From: Vagococcus luciliae
Lineage (GTDB): Bacteria > Bacillota > Bacilli > Lactobacillales > Vagococcaceae
Length of the DNA stretch: 64,000 bases
Reading direction: 5' to 3'
Assembly (NCBI RefSeq): GCF_024637875.1
Contig: NZ_CP102451.1
Location: 747,001 to 811,000 of the forward strand
Shown here: positions 25,800 to 35,172 of the stretch, in pieces
Numbering within the stretch: the first letter of the stretch is position 1
How the letters are laid out: every line of letters starts with the position of its first letter
The notes under the pieces: model-generated
What the model saw: only the letters and a program-made list of their open reading frames with translations
Databases searched by the model: none
Told to the model about the DNA's origin: nothing
Made by a program: the position numbers and the translations under genes

Positions 25800-28385
25800 A
25801 TGGTTTCTGAAAAAAAGACAGAGAACACAATTATTACTCAAGTAGATAAGTTAGTAGTGAATGCTAAAGTTGCTTTGAAAGAGATGATGGCTTTTGACCA
25901 AGAAAAAGTCGATACTATCGTTCAAAAAATGGCAATTGCAGCGATGGATCAACATATGCCACTTGCTAAATTAGCTGTGGAAGAAACAGGCAGAGGTGTT
26001 TTTGAAGATAAAGCAATCAAAAATATGTTTGCTTCAGAAAGTATTTGGAACGACATCAAAGATGACAAAACAGTTGGTGTGATTTCTGAAGATTTACAAT
26101 CTGAATTAATTGAAATTGCCGAACCAGTGGGTATTATTTGTGGTGTGACACCAACAACGAATCCAACTTCTACAACTATCTTTAAATCATTAATTGCTAT
26201 TAAAACACGAAATCCAATCGTTTTTGCTTTCCATCCATCAGCACAAAAATCATCTGCAGCAGCGGCAAAAGTTGTAAGAGATGCGGCAATAGCAGCAGGG
26301 GCTCCTGAAAATTGTATTCAATGGATTGATACACCTTCCTTAGAAGGAACAAATGCGCTAATGAATCATCCAGATGTGGCTATTGTTTTAGCAACAGGTG
26401 GTAGTGGTATGGTGAAGGCTGCTTATTCAACTGGAAAACCAGCATTAGGAGTTGGACCAGGTAACACACCAGCATACTTAGAAAAAACAGCCAACATCCG
26501 CCGTTCAGTACAAGACTTAGTATTATCAAAATCATTTGATAATGGGATGATTTGCGCAACAGAACAAGGTGTGATAGTTGATAAAGAAATATATGATGAA
26601 GTGAAAGAAGAATTTAAACGTCACCATGTTTATTTTGTTAAACCAAGTGAATTATCACAATTAGAAGATGTGGTAATGAATGAAACAAAAACGGCTGTTA
26701 ATGCAGCAATTGTGGGTAAACCAGCAACTGAAATTGCCAAATTAGCAGGTATTAAAGTTCCTGAAAAAACACAAGTATTAATTGCTGAATTAGAAGGGAC
26801 AGGAGCTAAATATCCATTATCTCTTGAAAAATTATCACCTGTTTTAGCAATGGTGAAAGCAAAATCGCAAGAAGATGCCTTTGTACTATGTGAGAATATG
26901 TTAGAGTTTGGTTTAGGGCATACAGCAAGTATTCATACGACTGACTTAGAAGTTGAATTAGCATTTGGTATGCGTATGAGAGCTAACCGTATCTTAGTTA
27001 ATACACCAGCAGCTTTAGGTGGTATTGGAGATATCTATAACGAAATGATTCCTTCATTAACATTAGGTTGTGGATCTCAAGGTAAAAACTCAACATCTAG
27101 AAACGTTTCTGCTGTCAATTTAATTAACGTCAAAACACTAGCAAGAAGGAGAAAAAATATGCAATGGTTCAGATTACCTTCAAGAATATTCTTTGAGAAA
27201 AATTCATTACAATATCTACGCTCTATGGACAACGTTGAACGTGTATTCTTAGTATGTGACCCTGGTATGGTTAAACTAGGTTATGCAGACTTAGTAACAC
27301 ATATGTTGAATAGTCGTGACAATGATGTATCAGTGAGAATCTTCTCTGAAGTTGAACCAAATCCATCAACCAATACTGTTTATAAAGGAACAGAACAAAT
27401 TGTTGAATTCCAACCAGATACAATCATCGCACTTGGTGGTGGATCAGCCATTGATGCCGCTAAAGGTATGTGGTTATTCTATGAACATCCAGAAGCAGAG
27501 TTCTTTGGAGCAAAACAAAAATTCTTAGATATTCGTAAACGTATCTATAAATTCCCTAAAGCGGTTAAATCACAATTAGTCTGTATTCCAACAACATCTG
27601 GTACTGGTGCAGAAGTAACACCATTTGCCGTTATTACAGATAGTGATACACATGTGAAATACCCATTAGCAGACTATGCATTAACTCCTGATGTGGCAAT
27701 TATTGACCCACAATTTGTAACATCCGTTCCAAAAGCAATCGCAGCAGATACCGGAATGGACGTGTTAACTCATGCGTTAGAATCATATGTATCAGTTATG
27801 GCGTCAGATTATTCAAGAGGCTTAAGTATCGAAGCTATTAAGTTAGTCTTTGAAAACCTAGAAACATCTGTAAAAACACAAGAATTCGACGCAAGGGAAA
27901 AAATGCATAATGCATCAGCACTAGCTGGTATGGCATTTGCCAATGCATTTTTAGGAATTTGCCATTCGATTGCTCATAAAATTGGTGGAGAGTACAATAT
28001 TCCTCATGGACGTACGAATGCGATTTTATTACCACATATTGTGAAATACAATGCGACAAAACCAGTAAAACATGCAACGTTCCCTAAATATGAGTACTTT
28101 AAAGCAGATGAAGATTATGCAGACATTGCACGTATCTTGGGACTTAAAGGAAATACAACACAAGAATTAGTTGATAGTTTAATTCAAGCGATTATTGATT
28201 TAGGTAAGAGTGTGGGTATTGATATGAGTCTGAAATCACAAGGTGTAACGCAAGAAGTATTAGATTCAACAGTTGATCATATGGCAGAATTAGCCTTTGA
28301 AGACCAATGTACTACAGCGAATCCAAAAGAACCGTTAGTAAGTGAATTAAAACAAATTATTGTGGACGCTTATGAAGGTGTTTAA
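25800..28385 (+). CDS. adhE: Bifunctional acetaldehyde-CoA/alcohol dehydrogenase
   Basis: An 861-aa fusion enzyme of mixed-acid fermentation, forming spirosomes in the cytoplasm. The N-terminal aldehyde dehydrogenase part (about 10-440) has the catalytic Cys in DNGMICATEQ. A linker leads to the C-terminal iron-dependent alcohol dehydrogenase (about 455-860) with GGGSAIDAAKGMW and metal ligands in CHSIAHKIGGEYNIPHG. It converts acetyl-CoA to ethanol and regenerates NAD. ATG 25800 follows AGGAGG at 6 nt. The cre box suggests catabolite control. Confidence 0.97.
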   Translation: MVSEKKTENTIITQVDKLVVNAKVALKEMMAFDQEKVDTIVQKMAIAAMDQHMPLAKLAVEETGRGVFEDKAIKNMFASESIWNDIKDDKTVGVISEDLQSELIEIAEPVGIICGVTPTTNPTSTTIFKSLIAIKTRNPIVFAFHPSAQKSSAAAAKVVRDAAIAAGAPENCIQWIDTPSLEGTNALMNHPDVAIVLATGGSGMVKAAYSTGKPALGVGPGNTPAYLEKTANIRRSVQDLVLSKSFDNGMICATEQGVIVDKEIYDEVKEEFKRHHVYFVKPSELSQLEDVVMNETKTAVNAAIVGKPATEIAKLAGIKVPEKTQVLIAELEGTGAKYPLSLEKLSPVLAMVKAKSQEDAFVLCENMLEFGLGHTASIHTTDLEVELAFGMRMRANRILVNTPAALGGIGDIYNEMIPSLTLGCGSQGKNSTSRNVSAVNLINVKTLARRRKNMQWFRLPSRIFFEKNSLQYLRSMDNVERVFLVCDPGMVKLGYADLVTHMLNSRDNDVSVRIFSEVEPNPSTNTVYKGTEQIVEFQPDTIIALGGGSAIDAAKGMWLFYEHPEAEFFGAKQKFLDIRKRIYKFPKAVKSQLVCIPTTSGTGAEVTPFAVITDSDTHVKYPLADYALTPDVAIIDPQFVTSVPKAIAADTGMDVLTHALESYVSVMASDYSRGLSIEAIKLVFENLETSVKTQEFDAREKMHNASALAGMAFANAFLGICHSIAHKIGGEYNIPHGRTNAILLPHIVKYNATKPVKHATFPKYEYFKADEDYADIARILGLKGNTTQELVDSLIQAIIDLGKSVGIDMSLKSQGVTQEVLDSTVDHMAELAFEDQCTTANPKEPLVSELKQIIVDAYEGV

Positions 28386-28395
28386 ATGAATGATT

Positions 28396-28432
28396 GAATC
28401 CTCTGGCAAAAAGTCAGAGGATTTTTTTATAT
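28396..28432 (+). terminator. adhE terminator
   Basis: AATCCTCTGGC and GTCAGAGGATT pair around AAAAA, followed by TTTTTTATATTTT. Confidence 0.85.
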
Positions 28433-28438
28433 TTTCAT

Positions 28439-29488
28439 TTGTCAAATTAAGCTAGACAAAATATCATATATTCATATAACTCAAAAAGACTTCTAACGGT
28501 ATTTTATAGTGTAATGATTTTCTAGGAATATTATTTCTTCTTGAAGCAATAGAATGAATGAGTGTAACATCAACTTCATTGAAATCCATTTTCTTAGGTA
28601 ATCCATCTTGATGTAGTAACCCATTAGAATGTTCGTTTAAACCTCTTTGGGAGGAGGGTCAGGATCAGCAAAATAGATATCAATATCATTCGAATTACTA
28701 ATTGATTTCCAATTAGAAAATTCTTTACCACAATCAAATGTAATAGATTTAAACAAGTGCTTAGGAATTTTTTGAAACCATTCATTTAAGCAATTTTCAA
28801 TATCTATGGCTTGTCTACCTGCTGGTTTCAAAGTAATAATAACTTTTGATAGTCTCTCAACTAGTGTGATAATAGCACTTTTATAATTTTTTCCAACAAT
28901 CGTGTCACCTTCAAGGTGACCAAATTCATTTTTAAAGTCATCATATTTCTTATTTCGATGATGAATGGTTCTTCTAAAGGCTTGTTTCCCTTTTTTTCTT
29001 TATGTCCATTGATTTTTCTTTTACCTCTCATTGGTAAAGAAGAGACATCAAAATCGCCTCTTTTAAATAAATGATAAAGAGTACGAACAGAACAAGAAAT
29101 AGGAAACTCAGTACGACCAACAACCACATCTGGGGTCCAACTTTGAACCACTTTCTTTTGGATATATTCTTTTTCGTTATCAGGTAAATAGGTAGACCGT
29201 CTATCGCAATTTTTTTATTTGTTTTGTATCGTTGATAATAATCAAGAATAGATAACCCATCGTTTAATGCGTTATAGACATTATAAATAGTCTGTCTAGA
29301 TTGTTTCAATTGTTTAGCAACGAATATTACTTTCTTATTTTGATAGTAATATGATTCTATTAAAACGAGTTCGTCTGTAGTAATATGTGTATAGGTCATT
29401 TGTAATCACTTTCCTTGTTTTCTTTGGTCAGAAATACAACTTGAGTGTATCACAAAGGATTTTTTCGTTGTCTAGATTAATTTTACAA
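28439..29488 (-). mobile_element. Decayed IS30-family insertion sequence (about 1,050 bp)
   Basis: Terminal inverted repeats are visible: TTGTCAAATTAAGCTAGACAA (28439-28459) and, read on the minus strand, TTGTAAAATTAATCTAGACAA (29488-29468), with two mismatches over 21 bp. Length and the IS30 transposase remnant between them agree. I could not find a convincing target duplication, as expected for an old copy. It borders the AT-rich reverse transcriptase region. Confidence 0.85.
28464..29399 (-). pseudogene. IS30-family transposase, frameshifted
   Basis: Reading the minus strand from 29399 gives the N-terminal HTH (ITTDELVLIESYYYQNKK, KQSRQTIYNVYNAL). The protein then continues in other frames with VQSWTPDVVVGR, SVRTLYHLFKRGDFDVSSL, KPAGRQAIDIENCLNEW, ITFDCGKEFSNWKSIS and, after a further shift, GLNEHSNGLLHQDG and ASRRNNIPRKSLHYK. 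At least three frameshifts are needed, near 29205, 28975 and 28655 (the last is a 1-nt loss in the DPGTPSQRG motif). The element can no longer move itself. Confidence 0.88.
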
Positions 29489-29693
29489 TTGATATTTATA
29501 AAAATATCAGTAATTAATCAATTCCTTAAAATAGGTTTAAAAGTATTTTAGTTTTAACATAAAAAAGAATGTTTAATATATCTTGGATTTTGATTATCTA
29601 TTAATATTAATTTTATTAATAGTGGTATTGAGATAGGAAAAACAAAATATTAGGAACAGAGTATGGAATAGTTTCATTAGAAAAATGAAAAGA

Positions 29694-29724
29694 AATCTAG
29701 AAAACTAAAAAAGCTTTCTAGATT
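29694..29724. repeat. Perfect 10-bp inverted repeat in AT-rich gap
   Basis: AATCTAGAAA and TTTCTAGATT with an 11-nt spacer. It lies in the 29489-29896 gap between the IS30 remnant and the shorter RT gene. The gap is very AT-rich and has no ORF I can support; the hairpin lies about 170 nt downstream of the RT stop and could serve as a weak terminator for it. Confidence 0.45.
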
Positions 29725-29896
29725 CTAAATTCTAATGTTTGAACTCTTACCAATAGTAGTTGACAAAGAGTGTTAATAGTACGTTTTTTAGTAGTTAATC
29801 TCAATCTTTTAATTAGATATTATTTCTAATGGATACAAACAGAAATTTCAAAATTTATAGAACAAGCTTTGTACGTGACTAAAGTATAAAATATTT

Positions 29897-31030
29897 TTAT
29901 TTTTTAAAATTTTTATATAAATTGAAAAAAATTCTACTTATGTTATTACTAGACGTAGTTAATTTAAGCCTATTTTTTATTTTGCTAACCTGATTAGAGG
30001 TTAGTTTTGTATAGTCCATTCGTTTGTTTAATATCTCTAATGAAGAATTAGGAGTGTATATTAGATAGAATAAAGTAGATCTTTTTCTTGAATTTAAGTG
30101 ACAAGAATGAATTAACCCTCTTATCATTGAAAGTAATTCTTGGATTTGTTTTTCATCATTGACAAATTTATAAGAATATCCTATACCAAATTTTATTTTT
30201 CTATTTTTTTCATTTGTTGAAGTGACGCCGTATATTATATTAATTAGTCTATAATAAAGTAGCCAAAATTCTCGATTAGATTGATTACTCTTTTTATAAA
30301 TATAAAAGGAATATTTAATATTATCAATAATTTTTTTGAGTTTAATCTCTGAAATAGATATTAATAGCTTTTTATTAATGGTTTTAAATTGATAACCTAG
30401 ATAGCTGAAATTTAGGTTGTCAGAAGAATTAAATCTAGTAATCATGGTTTTTTCTTTATTGATAATCAAGTGATTCTTAGTGAAAATTTCGGAAAGATTA
30501 TTATTAATATCTAAATCATTAATTCCTCTTAAAGAATCATAGTTGATTATTATTATATCATCTACATATCTAAAATAGAAAGTGGGATTAAAGACAGAAT
30601 TTATTTGTTCATCAAATCTTTCAAGATAGATTTCAGAAAGTACCGAAGAAAATGGTAATCCTAAAGGAATTCCTGTCACTGATCCAGAGAAAAAAATGGG
30701 TTGAAGTACATTGAAAGTTTGTTGGGAAAGCAGATTTCCTTTTTTTAGTTTTTTATATAGTTCATGTTTGTTAATTGAAGGATAAAAATTTTTGATATCT
30801 GAACGTATAATAACCAAATTGATTTCAGGAACTTTATAATTAATGTAATCGCCATGCGTTAAAGTTGCAATTAATTGTTTGATTATAAAGTCTCTATTAG
30901 ATAAATTGATTGAATATTTTTTCACTAATTCATTTTTAATTTTATTATATTCTTTTTTTTGTTCGTCATTGGGGTTAAAAAAAACCCTTTTACCGTTATT
31001 TATTTTATTTAAATTCGGAATACGTACCAT
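29897..31030 (-). CDS. Reverse transcriptase of two-RT defence system, probable Drt3a (UG3-like)
   Basis: A 377-aa protein with all core RT motifs: motif A IIRSDIKNFYPSI (catalytic Asp78), motif B TGIPLGLPFSS (119-129), motif C FRYVDDIII (155-158 YVDD), and motif D around LIINKEKTM. There is no maturase X, HNH or retron-type C-terminal domain; the region after about 230 is short and helical. ATG 31030 follows GGAGG by 8 nt. An upstream in-frame ATG at 31078 lies in a hairpin and lacks an RBS. Codon use is much more AT-rich than the flanking genes. Assignment to DRT3 rests on its divergent second RT and the ACACAC-bearing spacer; which RT is Drt3a is my inference from size and adjacency to the ncRNA. 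Confidence 0.8.
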   Translation of the reverse strand: MVRIPNLNKINNGKRVFFNPNDEQKKEYNKIKNELVKKYSINLSNRDFIIKQLIATLTHGDYINYKVPEINLVIIRSDIKNFYPSINKHELYKKLKKGNLLSQQTFNVLQPIFFSGSVTGIPLGLPFSSVLSEIYLERFDEQINSVFNPTFYFRYVDDIIIINYDSLRGINDLDINNNLSEIFTKNHLIINKEKTMITRFNSSDNLNFSYLGYQFKTINKKLLISISEIKLKKIIDNIKYSFYIYKKSNQSNREFWLLYYRLINIIYGVTSTNEKNRKIKFGIGYSYKFVNDEKQIQELLSMIRGLIHSCHLNSRKRSTLFYLIYTPNSSLEILNKRMDYTKLTSNQVSKIKNRLKLTTSSNNISRIFFNLYKNFKK

Positions 31031-31057
31031 TAATTTAACCTCCAGGCTAGATTTCTT

Positions 31058-31084
31058 CTCCTCATGGAAAAAAACCATGAGGAG
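31058..31084. repeat. Perfect 10-bp hairpin in the RT leader
   Basis: CTCCTCATGG and CCATGAGGAG separated by a run of seven A (T on the minus strand). It is not followed by a T-run on the minus strand, so it is unlikely to be a terminator. It probably forms the 3' structural domain of the candidate ncRNA. Confidence 0.75.
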
Positions 31085-31212
31085 TTATCTAAAAATAGAT
31101 ATTTTTGGTTACAAAAAAATGAAGTAAACCTTGTGTGTGTATTCCGCATCGTCATATAAAATGAAATTTATTAGAATTGGAATTGTAGAGCACAACTTGT
31201 GTCTACAAGAAA
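31058..31212 (-). ncRNA. Candidate DRT3 ncRNA with ACACACACA template
   Basis: Read on the minus strand, the spacer upstream of the shorter RT shows: a 5' hairpin TTGTAGACACAA / TTGTGCTCTACAA (31212-31182), a linker, then ACACACACA (31140-31132), a stem GGTTTAC/GTAACC right after it, a small AT stem (ATATCTATTTTTAGATA), and a perfect hairpin CTCCTCATGG-T7-CCATGAGGAG (31084-31058) ending 27 nt before the RT start. DRT3 systems, as I know them, use an ncRNA with a conserved ACACAC template from which one RT makes poly(GT). TATAAT/TATACT hexamers lie just upstream on this strand. Ends are approximate. Confidence 0.6.
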
Positions 31213-31286
31213 TCTAGTATAATATAATATATTATACAGATAATTGTATCTTATTATGTTATTTATTTCAATAGGAGGGCAGTTTA

Positions 31287-33278
31287 TTGAAGAAAGACTT
31301 ATTTCTTAGAACAGATGTATTACCTACAGAAGTACCAACGCTTTTTTCAAATAAAAGCGTTTATTTGAATTTTTCAAAAAATAAGTTTAGTTTAAATGAT
31401 GGTATAAATAATGCATTAAAAAAAATAACAGTTCCTTATTTCTTTTTCATTCCAAAATCTGATAAAGAAGAAAGAAAAATTGGGTTAGTTCATCCAATTG
31501 GACAACTGCAAATGTTTAATTATGTTTTAAAATATGAAAAATTAATAACAAGTTTCTGCAAAAACTCACAATACAGTGTTCGTTCACCAATTAAAAGGAA
31601 TATACCTAAAATAACAAAACAAGAAGTTAGAATAAAAGAAATATTAAAAATTGAAGAGGAATTCAGTTTTTCTGATAAAATTTCAGTTACAAGTGAAGAA
31701 GATCAGGTATTATTTTATAATTATTTTTCCTATAGAAACTATTTGAGAATAAAAGATTTATATAATTCACCAAGATTTAATAGGGATAAGTATAAGTATT
31801 CATATTTTATAAAATTAGATATTCAGAGATGCTTCCCTAGTATTTATACTCATTCATTGGCCTGGGCTATATTTGGAGATAAAGCTCTTGCAAAAAAATA
31901 TAAGGGGAAAAAATTTGACAATACTTTTCCTAATGAAAGTGATACAATTTGTCAAAAAATCAATTTTAATGAAACACATGGTCTAGTTGTAGGACCTGAA
32001 TTTTCTAGAGTTATGGCGGAATTATTATTTACTAGGATAGATATTGACTTACAAATGAAATTAAAAGAACATGGTCTAATTAACAAGAAGAATTATTCTA
32101 TATACAGATATGTAGACGACTATTTTATTTTTTCTCAACATAAAGAAGAAGCAAAACTTATTGAGGATTGTTTAAAAAAAGAATTAAACAAATATAATCT
32201 AAACTTGAATATAAACAAAAGTCAAATGCAAGAGAAACCGTTTAGAATAAGTGGTAATCAAATTATGAAATTAAAATTGATTCTTAAACAGTTTAATCAA
32301 GATAAAAAAATGTCATATGATATAAAAAAGGAAAACTCTAATTCTAATAATGAAGTAATGTTCTTTTCAAGTTATAAAGGAAGTCGTAATCAATGGAATC
32401 ATTTGTTTAATAGGGTGGAAGAATTAATTGTTGATAACAAAGAAGAAAAATCTAAAATAGTGAACTATTTTTTGAAATCAATCCGAAGCTCAATAAGTTA
32501 TGATGGTAATCATAATTATGTGATTGCTAATATTTTGGAAATAGTTTCCAATATTTTTGTTCTAGATATTAATTATAATAGTACAAATTACTTGATTTCT
32601 ATTTATATAAAAATTTTGAATAAAGCTAGAGAAATTGCTAAAAAATGCGAACAAAAAGTACAAATTTGTGATAATGAAGAGAATAGGCGTGATTATGAAA
32701 TAAATATGGTAAATTTAGCTTTTATGGAAGAACACATTTTTCAAAATGCATTTAGGATCTTGAAAAATAATATGAGTAATATAGAACAAATGAATGATTT
32801 AATCGTGTTTATGAAGTTTTTAGATAAAAAAGTGTCGTCTTCTTTTTTATGTGAGATATTGTCTAAATATCAAGACTCTTATTTTATTTGTTGCGGAGTA
32901 GCATATTATATATTAGATAATAAACAAGAAAAACTGGATTCGAGATTTAAGACAGTAAAATCTAAATTATTAAAAACTATTACTAATAAAATTTATAATT
33001 ACAAATCAAAAGGTTCTGATTATATGATTTTGGAGGGGGAGTACTTTTATTTTCTAAATGATTTTTCAAAGTATCCGGGATTTGAAAGTAGTGAGAAGAA
33101 CAAATTAGTAGAAAAGTTACGAACAGAATATAAACGTTGTTCTTCTGGAAATACTTATGTATGGGATAGAATAACTAAATATTCATATTTTGAATGGGAC
33201 AGTGATGCGGACAGTTTTGTTAGAAAAATAGTTAAAAAGAGTTCCAATACTAGTTTAAATAGTATGGTTGAATATTGA
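31287..33278 (+). CDS. Reverse transcriptase of two-RT defence system, probable Drt3b (UG8-like)
   Basis: A 663-aa protein. RT motifs: A FIKLDIQRCFPSI (Asp178), B THGLVVGPEFSRVMAELL (GPEFS 236-240), C IYRYVDDYFIFS (YVDD 275-278), D around LNLNINKSQMQ. The N-terminal 170 residues include an extended region before motif A. The C-terminal 330 residues are helical with no recognisable nuclease or other enzyme motif, as in defence RTs of the AbiK/UG classes. It starts at TTG 31287, 8 nt after AGGAGG. It is transcribed away from the shorter RT. Two distinct RTs plus an ncRNA is the DRT3 layout. A terminator follows at 33345. Confidence 0.82.
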   Translation: MKKDLFLRTDVLPTEVPTLFSNKSVYLNFSKNKFSLNDGINNALKKITVPYFFFIPKSDKEERKIGLVHPIGQLQMFNYVLKYEKLITSFCKNSQYSVRSPIKRNIPKITKQEVRIKEILKIEEEFSFSDKISVTSEEDQVLFYNYFSYRNYLRIKDLYNSPRFNRDKYKYSYFIKLDIQRCFPSIYTHSLAWAIFGDKALAKKYKGKKFDNTFPNESDTICQKINFNETHGLVVGPEFSRVMAELLFTRIDIDLQMKLKEHGLINKKNYSIYRYVDDYFIFSQHKEEAKLIEDCLKKELNKYNLNLNINKSQMQEKPFRISGNQIMKLKLILKQFNQDKKMSYDIKKENSNSNNEVMFFSSYKGSRNQWNHLFNRVEELIVDNKEEKSKIVNYFLKSIRSSISYDGNHNYVIANILEIVSNIFVLDINYNSTNYLISIYIKILNKAREIAKKCEQKVQICDNEENRRDYEINMVNLAFMEEHIFQNAFRILKNNMSNIEQMNDLIVFMKFLDKKVSSSFLCEILSKYQDSYFICCGVAYYILDNKQEKLDSRFKTVKSKLLKTITNKIYNYKSKGSDYMILEGEYFYFLNDFSKYPGFESSEKNKLVEKLRTEYKRCSSGNTYVWDRITKYSYFEWDSDADSFVRKIVKKSSNTSLNSMVEY

Positions 33279-33344
33279 TGGCTATACTATCCATAAGTTT
33301 ATATTAAAAATTTTGTTAGTATTTATATTGATTAGAATATATAC

Positions 33345-33390
33345 AAAAAGACCTGTGTCAATCATTAAGATTGTTAGGTCTTTTTAATTA
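33345..33390 (+). terminator. Terminator after the longer RT gene
   Basis: AAAAAGACCT (33345-33354) pairs with AGGTCTTTTT (33376-33385); the inner CAATC/GATTG extends the stem. It closes the RT transcript. The gap 33279-33584 holds only this hairpin and the one at 33453. Confidence 0.8.
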
Positions 33391-33452
33391 TTAGTAAATA
33401 AATTCTATTTAGTTTGTAAATTAAAAAATTAACTCGGAAGAGAAGGTATAAT

Positions 33453-33488
33453 AAAAAAAACCCTACCGAAATTTTCGGTAGGGTTTTT
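33453..33488 (-). terminator. Bidirectional terminator downstream of guaA
   Basis: ACCCTACCGAA and TTCGGTAGGGT form a perfect stem with a short AATT centre, flanked by A8 on the left and T5 on the right, so the minus strand reads a good U-tract. It lies about 100 nt beyond the guaA stop. Confidence 0.8.
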
Positions 33489-33584
33489 GGTAGGAAATTA
33501 TATCATTTTTAATGGTAATCAATCATTTTAGCAATTGTAAAACGTTGATTTATCGGCATTCCTCATTTATATTATGTTAGCTTT

Positions 33585-35138
33585 TTACTCCCACTCAACA
33601 GTTGCAGGTGGTTTACTTGTAATATCATACACGATACGGTTAACGTGATCGACTTCGTTTACAATACGAACTGAGATTTTTTGTAGTAAGTCCCAATCAA
33701 TACGAGCAAAGTCAGCAGTCATACCATCAATAGATGTAATCGCACGGATACCGATAGTGTAGTCATAAGTACGACCGTCTCCCATAACCCCAACAGAACG
33801 GATACCTGGTAAAACAGTAAAGTATTGCCAAATATCACGATCTAAACCAGCATTTGCGATTTCTTCACGTAAGATAGCGTCACTTTCACGCACGATTTCT
33901 AATTTTTCTTCAGTAATTTCGCCTAAGACACGGATTCCTAAACCAGGACCTGGGAATGGTTGACGCCATACAATTGAGTCAGGCATGCCAAGTTCAGTAC
34001 CTAACGCACGAACTTCGTCTTTAAATAATGTGTTTAATGGTTCAATTAATTTGAATGCCATATCCTCAGGAAGTCCACCAACGTTATGATGTGATTTGAT
34101 CACTTCAGCTGTATCAGTTCCACTTTCGATAACATCTGTGTAAAGTGTTCCTTGAGCTAAGAATTCAATCCCATCAAGTTTTGCTGCTTCATCATCAAAT
34201 AAGTAGATAAATTCATTACCAATGATTTTACGTTTTTGTTCAGGATCAGAAACACCTTTTAATTTATCCAAGAAGCGATCTTTTGCATCCACTTTAATGA
34301 TGTTTAAGCCAAATTTTCCACCTAAACTTTCCATTACTTGTTCTGCTTCACCTTTACGTAATAGACCATGATCAACAAAGATACAAGTTAATTGATCCCC
34401 AATCGCGCGTTGTAACAATACTCCAACAACACTTGAATCAACCCCACCTGATAAAGCAAGTAAGACTTTTTTGTCGCCAACTTGTTCGCGGATTTTAGCA
34501 GTTTCAATATCGATAAAGCTATCCATTGACCAATCACCTTTGCATCCACAGATGTCAAAAGCAAATTGACGTAGCATGTCATTACCATTGATTGAATGAC
34601 GAACTTCTGGATGGAACTGAACAGCATACATTTTTTTCGCATGATTTTCCATAGCGGAGATTGGACAGTTTTCACTTGTCGCTGTAACAGTAAATCCTTC
34701 AGGAACTTCTGTCACTAAATCACCATGACTCATCCAAACTTGTTGTTCTTTTGGTAAAGAATCAAATAAAGTTGATTCAGTTGTTAAAGACAACATGGCT
34801 TTACCATACTCACGGCTGTTAGCTTCAGACACAACGCCACCTAATTTATATGTCATTAATTGCATACCGTAACAAATACCTAAAATAGGAATCCCTAATT
34901 CAAATATTTCTGGATCAATGTTAAAACTTCCTTCATCATAGACACTGTTTGGCCCACCAGAGAAAACAATTCCCTTAGGAGCAATTTCTTTGATTTCTGC
35001 TGCAGTGATTTTGTGGCTCAATAATTCTGAGAATACACCCAATTCACGAATACGTCGCGTAATTAATTGATTGTACTGGCTACCAAAATCTAACACTATA
35101 ATCTTTTCCATATCTTTAAGTTCAGATACTTTCGTCAC
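33585..35138 (-). CDS. guaA: GMP synthase (glutamine-hydrolysing)
   Basis: A 517-aa enzyme making GMP from XMP, ATP and glutamine. The N-terminal class I glutamine amidotransferase has Cys89 in GICYGMQ and His in VQFHPEV. The ATP pyrophosphatase domain follows with LSGGVDSS, and the C-terminal dimerisation domain ends in KPPATVEWE. It starts at GTG 35138 (RBS aaggtg); the internal ATG 35111 lacks an RBS. It lies 34 nt after coaA on the same strand, so the three genes 36651-33585 are probably one operon. Confidence 0.97.
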   Translation of the reverse strand: MTKVSELKDMEKIIVLDFGSQYNQLITRRIRELGVFSELLSHKITAAEIKEIAPKGIVFSGGPNSVYDEGSFNIDPEIFELGIPILGICYGMQLMTYKLGGVVSEANSREYGKAMLSLTTESTLFDSLPKEQQVWMSHGDLVTEVPEGFTVTATSENCPISAMENHAKKMYAVQFHPEVRHSINGNDMLRQFAFDICGCKGDWSMDSFIDIETAKIREQVGDKKVLLALSGGVDSSVVGVLLQRAIGDQLTCIFVDHGLLRKGEAEQVMESLGGKFGLNIIKVDAKDRFLDKLKGVSDPEQKRKIIGNEFIYLFDDEAAKLDGIEFLAQGTLYTDVIESGTDTAEVIKSHHNVGGLPEDMAFKLIEPLNTLFKDEVRALGTELGMPDSIVWRQPFPGPGLGIRVLGEITEEKLEIVRESDAILREEIANAGLDRDIWQYFTVLPGIRSVGVMGDGRTYDYTIGIRAITSIDGMTADFARIDWDLLQKISVRIVNEVDHVNRIVYDITSKPPATVEWE

Positions 35139-35172
35139 TTACTTCACCTTTTCTTTCTATATATTAATTTTA

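Noticed and set aside
28439-29488. Target site duplication of the IS30 remnant
   Set aside because: Flanking bases do not repeat convincingly; short duplications may have decayed.
29897-31030. Group II intron or retron reverse transcriptase
   Set aside because: No maturase X or HNH domain, no intron boundary motifs, and no msr-msd style inverted repeats around the gene. The presence of a second RT and ACACAC spacer fits DRT3 better.
30879-31127. 82-aa plus-strand ORF over the start of the shorter RT
   Set aside because: It mirrors the RT coding strand, has no RBS and reads as low-complexity Phe/Leu/Ser.
31132-31140. Short GT repeat as random microsatellite
   Set aside because: Taken alone it is only nine bases, but its position, strand and flanking stems match the known DRT3 template, so it was kept as a functional candidate.
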